Source: Lachnospiraceae bacterium UBA3332
Lineage (GTDB): Bacteria > Bacillota > Clostridia > Lachnospirales > Lachnospiraceae
Assembly (NCBI GenBank): GCA_002361095.1
Contig: DERU01000288.1
Location: forward strand, 1 to 16,862
Reading direction: 5' to 3'
Length of the DNA: 16,862 nucleotides
The notes beneath the pieces are model-generated. The model was not told the DNA's origin. It was given only the letters and a program-made list of their open reading frames with translations, and searched no databases. The first letter of the stretch is position 1. The number at the start of each line of letters is the position of its first letter. The translations under genes and the position numbers were made by a program. Positions 6,296 through 13,590 of the stretch are shown piece after piece.

Positions 6296-7765
6296 TTATT
6301 GAATCCTGGTAAACAGTTCCCTGACCGCAGGATAGATCTGCTTAAACTTCTGATAGCGGGCCTCGTACTTTTCGGCCAGTTCCTTCTCCGGTTCCACAGT
6401 GTCCACCACCCGCACAATCTTTTGGGCCGCTTCCTCCACGGAAGCATATTCCCCGCATGCCACCGCCGCCAGCATGGCACCGCCAAGACCCGGTCCTTCT
6501 TCGCTCTCGATCACATCCACCTTGATATTCATCACATTGGCGATGATCTTCTTCCACAGTAAACTTTTGGCGCCCCCGCCGCAGATTTTGGTCCGTTCGA
6601 TCCGGATCCCCAAAGATTTGGCAACCTCAAAGGAATCCCGCAGGGCAAAAGCGACGCCCTCCAATACCGCCTGGGTCATGTCCGCCCGGGTAGTGTCCAT
6701 GGTCATGCCGATGAAAGTTCCCCTGGCGTCCGGATCGTTATGCGGGGAACGCTCTCCCATCAGGTACGGAAGAAAATACACATGGTTGTCTCCCAGCTTT
6801 GTGATCGCCTCCTGCTCCTTTTGGTAATCCTGGGTGCCCAGGATATCGTCCATCCACCACTTGTTGCAGGAAGCCGCGCAGAGCATACATCCCATCAGGT
6901 GATAATGCCCGTCCGCATGGGCAAAAGCGTGCAGCGCATTGTTCTTATCCACACCGAATTGCTTTGAGGAAATAAAGATGGTGCCGCTGGTTCCCAAAGA
7001 AATATTACACATCCCCTCTCCGACGGTTCCGGTTCCCACCGCCGCCGCCGCGTTATCCCCGGCGCCCGCAGCCACTTTCACCCCTTCGCCAAGCCCCAGC
7101 TTTGCGGCAAGCTGCGGCAGCACAGTGCCCACGGTCTCGTAGCTTTCAAATACCTTTGCCAGCTGCTCCTGCCGGACGCTGCAAATCTCACACATCTCTT
7201 TTGACCAGCAGCGGTTCTTTACATCGAACAACAGCATGCCGGACGCGTCCGAGACATCGGTACAATGCACGCCGGTCAGCTTATAGGCCAAATAGTCCTT
7301 GGGCAGCATAATCTTGGCAATTCTTGCAAAATTCTCCGGCTCATTCTTTTTCACCCACAAAATCTTGGACGCCGTAAAGCCCGTAAAAGAAATATTTGCC
7401 GTATAAGAAGAAAGCCTCTCCTTCCCGATGACCTGATTCAGATAATCATTCTCGACGGATGTCCTGCCGTCGTTCCACAAAATGGCCGGCCGGATTACCT
7501 CATCCTGCGCGTCCAAAATCACCAGCCCGTGCATCTGCCCGCCAAAGCTGATACCCGCCACCTGTCCTGCGTCAAATCCCTCCAGCAGTTCCCCCATACC
7601 TGCGATCGTCTGCTCATACCAGTCCTCCGGCTTCTGCTCGGACCACCCCGGATGCGGAAAATACAGGGGATACTCTTTGGACACCACGTTGGCAATCTTC
7701 CCGCTGCCTTCCATCAGAAGAAGCTTCACCGCCGACGTTCCCAAATCAATGCCGATATAATACAT
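6296..7765 (-). CDS. xylB: Xylulokinase (FGGY carbohydrate kinase)
   Basis: A 489-residue cytoplasmic ATP-dependent sugar kinase, of the usual XylB length. Visible features are the N-terminal phosphate-1 motif GIDLGTSAVK (5-14), the substrate-binding MHG (78-80) with WNDGR (97-101), the catalytic Asp in AGAGDNAAAA (Asp237), the phosphate-2 segment SLGTSGT (256-262), and the C-terminal FGGY adenosine signature CGGGAKSLLWKKIIANVMN (395-413). It converts D-xylulose to xylulose 5-phosphate for the pentose phosphate/phosphoketolase routes; related ketoses are possible given the fucose-type isomerase in the same operon. It is the first gene of the operon, with a good AGGAGG 6 nt before its ATG. Its promoter overlaps a repeated palindrome that probably binds the divergent LacI protein. 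Confidence 0.92.
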   Translation of the reverse strand: MYYIGIDLGTSAVKLLLMEGSGKIANVVSKEYPLYFPHPGWSEQKPEDWYEQTIAGMGELLEGFDAGQVAGISFGGQMHGLVILDAQDEVIRPAILWNDGRTSVENDYLNQVIGKERLSSYTANISFTGFTASKILWVKKNEPENFARIAKIMLPKDYLAYKLTGVHCTDVSDASGMLLFDVKNRCWSKEMCEICSVRQEQLAKVFESYETVGTVLPQLAAKLGLGEGVKVAAGAGDNAAAAVGTGTVGEGMCNISLGTSGTIFISSKQFGVDKNNALHAFAHADGHYHLMGCMLCAASCNKWWMDDILGTQDYQKEQEAITKLGDNHVYFLPYLMGERSPHNDPDARGTFIGMTMDTTRADMTQAVLEGVAFALRDSFEVAKSLGIRIERTKICGGGAKSLLWKKIIANVMNIKVDVIESEEGPGLGGAMLAAVACGEYASVEEAAQKIVRVVDTVEPEKELAEKYEARYQKFKQIYPAVRELFTRIQ

Positions 7766-7788
7766 GTCGTGCCTCCTTTTCGGGTTGC

Positions 7789-7801
7789 GTGCACGGGCAC
7801 G
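7789..7801 (+). promoter_or_regulatory. Putative LacI operator 1 (xylB leader)
   Basis: GTGCACGGGCACG contains the even palindrome GTGC-ACGG-GCAC with a central CG, as usual for LacI-family operators. It lies 24 bp before the xylB ATG, downstream of the predicted transcription start, so a bound repressor would act as a roadblock. It shares 12 of 13 bases with the copy at 7962-7974. Confidence 0.5.
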
Positions 7802-7843
7802 GAGATCATTAAAAATACCCTTGCAGCTTTTTTACCTACCACC

Positions 7844-7872
7844 ATCATAAGCGTTCCCGTGCAGAAAAGCAA
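7844..7872 (-). promoter_or_regulatory. xylB operon promoter with embedded operator 2
   Basis: On the minus strand -35 TTGCTT (7872-7867), a 17-nt spacer and -10 TATGAT (7849-7844) form a good SigA-type promoter. The spacer contains TGCACGGGAACG (7863-7852), which matches operator 1 at 11 of 12 bases. Binding there would exclude RNA polymerase. Confidence 0.6.
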
Positions 7873-7942
7873 TACCATCTTTCATTTTCAGAATAATAAC
7901 CAAACCACCGCTTCTTTTCCGGGCTTTTCCGCCCCTTGCTTT

Positions 7943-7974
7943 GTGCACTTTCACGTTTCTTGTGCGCGGGCACG
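7943..7974 (+). promoter_or_regulatory. Putative LacI operators 3 and 4 (near lacI promoter)
   Basis: GTGCGCGGGCACG at 7962-7974 is a near-copy of operator 1. A weaker relative, GTGCACTTTCACG (7943-7955, 10 of 13 matches), lies 19 bp upstream. Both are 5' of the predicted lacI promoter, so they could serve looping to the xylB sites or autoregulation. Confidence 0.45.
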
Positions 7975-7993
7975 CACCATCCCATCCGCCACA

Positions 7994-8022
7994 TTGACTT
8001 CTTCCGCCTCCCATGATAAAGT
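7994..8022 (+). promoter_or_regulatory. Candidate promoter of the LacI-family regulator
   Basis: TTGACT (7994-7999) and TAAAGT (8017-8022) are separated by 17 nt. The -35 is near consensus and the -10 is mediocre. The ATG at 8082 lies about 55 nt downstream of the expected start. Confidence 0.4.
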
Positions 8023-8081
8023 AAAGGCAATGCAGGAAATGACATTGCTACAGGTTCATGGCACAAGGGAGACAGTTCGTT

Positions 8082-9098
8082 ATGGCAACCATCAGGGAAA
8101 TCGCAGAATTGGCAGGCGTATCGCGCGGGACGGTAGACCGGGTTTTGAACAACCGGGGCTGCGTCAACCCTGCCACGGCCGCCCTTGTACGGGATATCGC
8201 ACGGCAATTGGACTACAAACCCAACCGGGCCGGTATCGCGCTGGCGGCCCAGCGCAGAAATTTGAAGCTGGGCGTTCTGCTTTTTGATACGGGAAACCCT
8301 TTCTTTGACGATGTGTGGAAAGGTGTCCACGCAAAATCGGAAGAATTGGCGGGCTATAACTGCACGGTACTGACCAGACGGGTGGGGTTTTGCGCCGACG
8401 CCCAGGCACAGACCATCGCCGAGTTGGAATCCTGCCATATTGACGGCCTTGTCCTCTCCCCCTTTAACGATAACAAAATCGCACGGCAGATCGACCGTCT
8501 GTCCCAAAACTCAATTCCTGTCATCACCACCAACACGGATATCCACCACTCCGCCCGGATGGCTTTCGTGGGCAGCGATTTTTACCGCTGCGGCCAGACT
8601 GCCGCAGGGCTGATGCGCCTGCTTACCCAGGGGGAAACCCACGTGGGCATCGTCACCGGATCCTCCCAGGTATTATGCCATACCGGACGCATCCAAGGAT
8701 TTTGCGATACGGTTCAGGCCCGCTATCCACACATCCGCATTGTGGAAACCATCGAAAACAGCGACGATGAATTTGAAAGCTATGACAAAACGCTGGATCT
8801 GCTCAGCCGCCATCCCGAAATTGATGCCCTTTATTTTACGGCGGGAGGCGTTTACGGCGGATGCCGCGCGGTTCTTGCCGCCAAACGGACCGATATCCGT
8901 ATCCTTGCCTATGACCAGACCCCCAACACCCGCAGCCTGATAGAGCAGGACGTCATCGCCGCAACCATCTGTCAACAGCCTTTTCTGCAGGGCAGCCGCC
9001 CGCTGCAGCTGCTGTTTGACTACCTCACCACCGGGCAAAAGCCCGAGCAGGAATACTATTACACCGCTGTGGACATCCGCATCCGCGAAAACCTGTAA
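8082..9098 (+). CDS. LacI-family transcriptional regulator with sugar-binding domain
   Basis: A 338-residue regulator. Residues 3-22 (TIREIAELAGVSRGTVDRVL) form the LacI-type helix-turn-helix, followed by NNRG and the hinge DYKPNRAGIALA (44-55), which inserts into a central CG of the operator. From about 60 a periplasmic-binding-protein fold follows (KLGVLLFDTGNPFFDDVWKG, VGIVTGS, DALYFTAGGVYGG, ILAYDQTP), of the ribose/xylose-binding type, which would bind a pentose or related sugar effector. It is divergent from the xylB operon, and the intergenic region holds repeated palindromes fitting its predicted operator type, so it is probably the local repressor. Start 8082 is preferred: the conserved N-terminus begins there and GGGAG lies about 10 nt upstream. 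An ATG at 8058 would add eight residues outside the family pattern. Confidence 0.9.
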   Translation: MATIREIAELAGVSRGTVDRVLNNRGCVNPATAALVRDIARQLDYKPNRAGIALAAQRRNLKLGVLLFDTGNPFFDDVWKGVHAKSEELAGYNCTVLTRRVGFCADAQAQTIAELESCHIDGLVLSPFNDNKIARQIDRLSQNSIPVITTNTDIHHSARMAFVGSDFYRCGQTAAGLMRLLTQGETHVGIVTGSSQVLCHTGRIQGFCDTVQARYPHIRIVETIENSDDEFESYDKTLDLLSRHPEIDALYFTAGGVYGGCRAVLAAKRTDIRILAYDQTPNTRSLIEQDVIAATICQQPFLQGSRPLQLLFDYLTTGQKPEQEYYYTAVDIRIRENL

Positions 9099-9180
9099 CC
9101 AAAGCAAGTAAAAACCGAGGATAGGGCCGCATATATCAGCAAATTGGTCGATATTCTTTTTGAAGGGACGGTGCAAATTG

Positions 9181-9789
9181 ATGAATAGGAAAATAGGCTT
9201 GTATGGCTCTGCCGTAAATTCCATTATGGTAATCTGTTTTGCAATGTCCATGCTATTTGCCTTTCATTATGGCAGCTATTTTTTTTCTATGTTCATTGCG
9301 TTCAGTTTTGTGCCAATGATGTGCGGATATGCCTGCTTTGCCGAAAAGGAAGTAAAATTAGCGGGCTATGTTTCGGTGGCTTTTGCCGCCATATACGCGG
9401 CCATTATTTTATTGGTCTATTTTGCACAGCTGACAACTGTCCGGCTCAATGACTTAACACAGCAAACCGCCATGCTTCTTGATTTTCAGCAATATGGACT
9501 GCTATTTAACTATGACTTATTAGGGTATGCCGTTATGTCATTAGCTACATTCTTTGCCGGATTGACGGTAAAACCCCAGACAAAAGCAGACAGATGGCTG
9601 AAATATCTGCTCATGGTACATGGAGTGTTTTTTATCTCCTGTTTGATTGTTCCTATGCTCGGGGTATGCAAAGCAGATCGTCCAACGTGGATCGGTGTGG
9701 CGGTATTAGAATTTTGGTGTTTCTATTTTTGCCCTATCGGTATTTTATCCTTTTTGCATTTTTCAAACTGCAGGGAAGCAAGCCAATAA
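9181..9789 (+). CDS. Unrecognised six-helix membrane protein
   Basis: A 202-residue hydrophobic protein with about six membrane helices (roughly 8-28, 31-53, 60-83, 107-129, 140-162 and 168-194), short loops and a few cysteines (notably FWCFYFCPIG near 178-186). I do not recognise a named family, nor catalytic or transporter motifs. The gene is less GC-rich than its neighbours. It lies 82 nt after the LacI gene on the same strand, with no clear terminator or promoter between, so co-transcription is possible. The start at 9181 has AAGGGA about 12 nt upstream; an in-frame TTG at 9178 or 9160 is an alternative. A role in sugar uptake is not supported by sequence. Confidence 0.65.
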   Translation: MNRKIGLYGSAVNSIMVICFAMSMLFAFHYGSYFFSMFIAFSFVPMMCGYACFAEKEVKLAGYVSVAFAAIYAAIILLVYFAQLTTVRLNDLTQQTAMLLDFQQYGLLFNYDLLGYAVMSLATFFAGLTVKPQTKADRWLKYLLMVHGVFFISCLIVPMLGVCKADRPTWIGVAVLEFWCFYFCPIGILSFLHFSNCREASQ

Positions 9790-9815
9790 AACCCGCACAC
9801 AAAAGGCGGTTGCGG
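9785..9815 (-). terminator. Weak candidate terminator of the ABC exporter operon
   Basis: On the minus strand CCGCA (9815-9811) and TGCGG (9797-9793) can pair around a 13-nt loop and are followed by GTTTTATT. The stem is only 5 bp, so this is tentative. It lies about 80 nt after the stop of the last ABC gene, just beyond the stop of the convergent membrane protein gene. Confidence 0.25.
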
Positions 9816-9893
9816 ATATTCCAAAACGGCCTGCATACTGCGTCATACGGTCCACTTCCGTTCCGCGGCACGCTCCTGCGATATGCGCCGGTC

Positions 9894-11708
9894 TTACCCG
9901 GCAGGCTGCTGTTCCTCCCCGTACCACTGTCTTTGCGCATCATAAAGCCGCCGGTATTCCCCTTCCTGCGCAATGAGTTCCTCATGGGTGCCAAGCTGCA
10001 CCAGTTCCCCCTCCTTCATCACCGCAATCCGGTCCGCCAGCTTTACGGAGCCCAGCCTATGGGTCACAATCACGGCGGACCTATCCTTGGAAATTTCCGC
10101 AAAACGATTATAAATCTGCGTCTCCTCATAAGGGTCGATGGCCGCCGTGGGCTCATCCAAAATAATCAGGTCATGGTCACGGAAAAATCCCCTTGCGATG
10201 GCGACGCGCTGCCACTGGCCGCCGGACAAATCCACCCCGTCAAACTCCCGGGAAAGCATCGTCTGATACCCTTCGGGAAACGCCGGGTCCGCCGCGTCCG
10301 TCCCCGCCATGGCGCACACCCGGTTGAGTTCTTTTTCCCCGGATCCTTTCTGCACCGCACTGATGGTAATATTTTCCTCCAGCGTCATCTGATAACGCTG
10401 GTATTTCTGGAACACCGCCGAAGTCCTGGCAAACAAAGAGGCAAAGGACAGACTTTTTGTCTCTATACCGTTATGGCGCACACTGCCTGATGAAGGTGTG
10501 TACAACCCGCTGATCAGACGGATCAGCGTGGATTTGCCGGATCCGTTCTCTCCCACTACCGCCAGCGTCTCCCCTCTTTTCAGGGTCAGGTTCACATTGT
10601 GTACCGCCTCCCCGGGCGCGTCCGGGTAAGAAAAGCAAACGTTTTCCAGCACAATATCCCCCCAGCCTGCGGACTGCATTCCCTGCCTTGTACTCTCCTC
10701 CAAATCCAAAAAACGCAGAAAGTTTCGGATGGCGCCCGCGCTTTTAGCCACCTCTCCCATATGCCCGCATACCACCTCTTCCATAATGGCATACAGCGCG
10801 CCCACGGAATGAAACACTGCCGCAAACGCCCCCACCGTCACTTCCCCCTTCATCAGCGCGTCATACAGAAGGAACAAAATACCGCAGTATCCCCCCACCG
10901 CCAGCAGACGCATGGCCAGTTCAAACAGGTTGGACTTCATCGTTGCTTTGTAAGACAGGCGCTGCATGCAGTCCAGCGTATCCAGATACAGCTTCTTAAA
11001 ATAGAAAAATCCTCCCAAGAGCCGCGTCTCCTTGAAATATTCCCTGTCCACTATACAGGACTCGTAATACTCGTATTTGCGGCGCTGCGGCGCGGAAACA
11101 TCCTCCAGGTGGGAAAATACCTTTGTGCGGATCACCTGCGCCAGGGCAGTGGGAATAAAAACAATCAGGATTGCCGCCGCCAGTATCGGTTTGAGGGAAA
11201 ACAAATACCACCCCATAAACAGAAAATACGGCAGATAAAAATCAAAGATTGACAAAATATTTTCCACAAACCAAAACGCGTGCGTTTTTCCTTCCTCCGC
11301 CTTATTGATATCCTCCAGCCTTTTCGTATCGTCAAACACCGCCGGCTCCAGCCGGGCGATCTTTTCATGAATGGCTGCAGACAGACGCGCCCCTGCCCTT
11401 CTCTCCACCACCATCGGCATAAAATTGCAGATACCGTTCAGCACCTGACAGATCACGTTTGCCAGCCCCAAGCCTACCAGCGCCAAAAGCGCGCGCCAAA
11501 ACGAAACCGTGCCGCCTGCCATCCCAACGGCCCGGTCGAAAAAACGCTGCTGCATCATGGTTTCCACGCCCCAGGACATCCCGTGAAAAACCGACAGGAC
11601 AATATCCACGATAAATAAAACCGGCGCAGCCTTGACCATAACCGCCAAAAGCTTCCAGAGCGCCCGGAATATACTGATATCCCTCTGTCCCTCTTTTACC
11701 TCTTTCAT
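9894..11708 (-). CDS. ABC exporter half-transporter (permease-ATPase), subunit B
   Basis: A 604-residue fusion of a six-helix exporter membrane domain (about 20-320) with a C-terminal ATPase. Visible motifs are Walker A GENGSGKST (386-394), the Q-loop region VFQKYQRYQ, signature LSGGQ (494-498), Walker B DLIILDEP with the catalytic Glu (513-520) and the switch His550 in VTHRLG. All key residues are canonical. Its start overlaps the stop of the upstream ABC gene by 4 nt (ATGA), so translation is coupled and the two proteins very likely form a heterodimer in the membrane. Such pairs in Clostridia export peptides, lipids or drugs; the substrate cannot be told from sequence, and no precursor peptide or modification gene is next to it. 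Confidence 0.88.
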   Translation of the reverse strand: MKEVKEGQRDISIFRALWKLLAVMVKAAPVLFIVDIVLSVFHGMSWGVETMMQQRFFDRAVGMAGGTVSFWRALLALVGLGLANVICQVLNGICNFMPMVVERRAGARLSAAIHEKIARLEPAVFDDTKRLEDINKAEEGKTHAFWFVENILSIFDFYLPYFLFMGWYLFSLKPILAAAILIVFIPTALAQVIRTKVFSHLEDVSAPQRRKYEYYESCIVDREYFKETRLLGGFFYFKKLYLDTLDCMQRLSYKATMKSNLFELAMRLLAVGGYCGILFLLYDALMKGEVTVGAFAAVFHSVGALYAIMEEVVCGHMGEVAKSAGAIRNFLRFLDLEESTRQGMQSAGWGDIVLENVCFSYPDAPGEAVHNVNLTLKRGETLAVVGENGSGKSTLIRLISGLYTPSSGSVRHNGIETKSLSFASLFARTSAVFQKYQRYQMTLEENITISAVQKGSGEKELNRVCAMAGTDAADPAFPEGYQTMLSREFDGVDLSGGQWQRVAIARGFFRDHDLIILDEPTAAIDPYEETQIYNRFAEISKDRSAVIVTHRLGSVKLADRIAVMKEGELVQLGTHEELIAQEGEYRRLYDAQRQWYGEEQQPAG

Positions 11709-13501
11709 TGATACCAGCTCCTCTGTGCTTCAAACATGGAAGCGTAAATCCCGTTTTGCGAAAGCAGCTTTTCATGGCTGCCCTGTTCCGCAATCCTTCC
11801 CCCGTCTATGACAATAATTTCATCGGCCAGACGGGCCGCCCCCAGCCTGTGTGTGATAAAAATGGTGGATTTGCCCACGCTGATTTTCCCGAACATCTCA
11901 TAAATATTGCTCTCCGCCACCGGATCCAGGGCCGCCGTGGGCTCGTCCAGAATCCGTACCGCCGCCGGATTATACAGTGTCCGGGCAATTGCCAAACGCT
12001 GCCACTGGCCGCCGGACAAATCCTGCCCACCCTCTGCAGCCTTTCCCAGGGGCGTTTGCATTCCCTGCGGGAGGGCATCCACCGCTTCTGCCAAACCGAT
12101 ATCCTGCAATGCCTGCCGTATTTTTGTCTCATCCTCACATTGTACATTTCCCAGCCTGACGGCGTCCCCGGCCGTAATCTGGTACTTGGCGAAATCCTGA
12201 TATACCACGGAAAACAGCGCTTTCCTCTGCGCAAACGGCAGAGTACGCAGTTCCCTTCCGTCCAGCAAAATCTCCCCCTCGTAACTGTCATACAGCCCGG
12301 TCAAAAGCTTTGTCACCGTGGTTTTTCCCGCGCCGTTTACCCCTACGAAAGCATAATGCCTGCCGCCCTCCAGCTTCAGGTTAAAATCCTTTAGGATATC
12401 CCTCTCCGTTTTGGGATACCGAAAAGATACATGACGAAACTCCAACACGCCAAAAGATACCGGCGCCTGCCTGTCCGGCATATCCAGGGCCCCTTTGGTT
12501 TCGGACAGGGCAGCAAACGCGGTCAAATCCTTTAAATACTCCGTATTTTTCGCCAGTTCGCTCATCATATAGGACAGCTGCCAGGACATCATCTGCACCA
12601 GTCCCAGCGTCGAAGTGACAAGCCCCATAAACATGCCCGGCGTGATATCCCCCCTCTGCAGGGAAAACAGTAAAACCATGCTGATCAGCAGGGACAAAAC
12701 CACAGTGATCAGACTGGATCCTTTCATCCTGACAAAATATTTTCCCTGCACCCGTATCCAGATTTTCTGCGCCGCCTCATACTTTTGCCGCCATTTTTCG
12801 TTTACACTGCCGGAATAGCCAAACAGCGCCCGTTCCTCCACATTTTCCCTGCCCTGCAGGACGCTGCGCAAATAATCCGCGCGGCGGGAAAGCTTTTGGG
12901 ATTCCTTATCTTCCTCATAAATCTGCTTTCCGCTTTTGATGGCCAGAAAAAATAGAGGTACGGACATGGCCACAATGGCCAGCCCCGCCCACCAGACCTG
13001 CGCCATCAAAAGTACCAGCATGGAAGTGACCCGCAGCACGATATCGGCCGCTCCCATCAGATTTTGAAAACCTCCGTTAATTTTTCCCACCGGGTCGTTA
13101 CAGACCCGGTGGATCAGTTCCCAGGTATCGTTATCCTCGATATGCCGATATTCCAGCCGTGCCCGCTTGGCCACGATCTCGGCCCTGTAAACCCGGGTGA
13201 GACGCATTTGGGATTTCACATCCACAAAACTTATCAGCTGCCAGTTGAGATTGTTGTAGCCAATCAGAAGCAGCAGGCCAAACAGCGGCCCCCAGATCGC
13301 CTGCTGCCCCTCCCTGCCCGCAAAAACCGCCAGTGCCGTGTCCACAAACGCTGCGGTAACCAGCACCTGTACGGAGGGCATCAGCGACGCTGCCGCCCGG
13401 TTGCACATCTTTACCAGCGTGTGCAGCGGGCAAACCGTCATCGGAATCCGGATAAAATCCCAAAACCCGTATTTTTTACCGCTCTCTATCATCGGCTTCA
13501 T
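11705..13501 (-). CDS. ABC exporter half-transporter (permease-ATPase), subunit A
   Basis: A 598-residue membrane-ATPase fusion. Helices lie within about 35-325 (for example GPLFGLLLLIGYNNLNW and SLITVVLSLLISMVLLFSL). The ATPase has Walker A GVNGAGKTT (387-395), Q-loop VVYQDFAKYQ, LSGGQ (495-499), Walker B VRILDEP (515-521) and His551 in ITHRLG. Both subunits end in a similar EAQRSWY / DAQRQWY segment, which suggests origin by duplication. The start is uncertain: the ATG at 13501 (MKPMIES) follows the purine-rich AGGGAAGGGG, but open reading extends to ATGs at 13540 and 13582, the last only 8 nt after the glnN stop. The extra 27 residues of the longest form do not resemble an exporter N-terminus. 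It follows glnN on the same strand. Confidence 0.87.
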   Translation of the reverse strand: MKPMIESGKKYGFWDFIRIPMTVCPLHTLVKMCNRAAASLMPSVQVLVTAAFVDTALAVFAGREGQQAIWGPLFGLLLLIGYNNLNWQLISFVDVKSQMRLTRVYRAEIVAKRARLEYRHIEDNDTWELIHRVCNDPVGKINGGFQNLMGAADIVLRVTSMLVLLMAQVWWAGLAIVAMSVPLFFLAIKSGKQIYEEDKESQKLSRRADYLRSVLQGRENVEERALFGYSGSVNEKWRQKYEAAQKIWIRVQGKYFVRMKGSSLITVVLSLLISMVLLFSLQRGDITPGMFMGLVTSTLGLVQMMSWQLSYMMSELAKNTEYLKDLTAFAALSETKGALDMPDRQAPVSFGVLEFRHVSFRYPKTERDILKDFNLKLEGGRHYAFVGVNGAGKTTVTKLLTGLYDSYEGEILLDGRELRTLPFAQRKALFSVVYQDFAKYQITAGDAVRLGNVQCEDETKIRQALQDIGLAEAVDALPQGMQTPLGKAAEGGQDLSGGQWQRLAIARTLYNPAAVRILDEPTAALDPVAESNIYEMFGKISVGKSTIFITHRLGAARLADEIIVIDGGRIAEQGSHEKLLSQNGIYASMFEAQRSWYQ

Positions 13502-13590
13502 ACCCCTTCCCTCATAGGGATCCAAACACGGATCGGACATAACCGCAGAACCCCGCTTATGACCGTATCCGCCTGCCGCCATAGCCGTCC

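Noticed and set aside
7265..8287. Long plus-strand open frame (340 codons) across xylB and the lacI start
   Set aside because: It is antisense to the clear xylulokinase and out of frame with the LacI gene; the product is a Pro/His/Arg-rich shadow.
9790..9893. Small gene between the membrane protein and the ABC operon
   Set aside because: No start with a ribosome binding site and only short frames; it is a convergent intergenic spacer.
13502..13582. N-terminal extension of the upstream ABC subunit (MAAGGYGHKRGSAVM...)
   Set aside because: Possible but less likely than a start at 13501; the extra residues do not resemble exporter N-termini. Kept as an alternative in the feature text.
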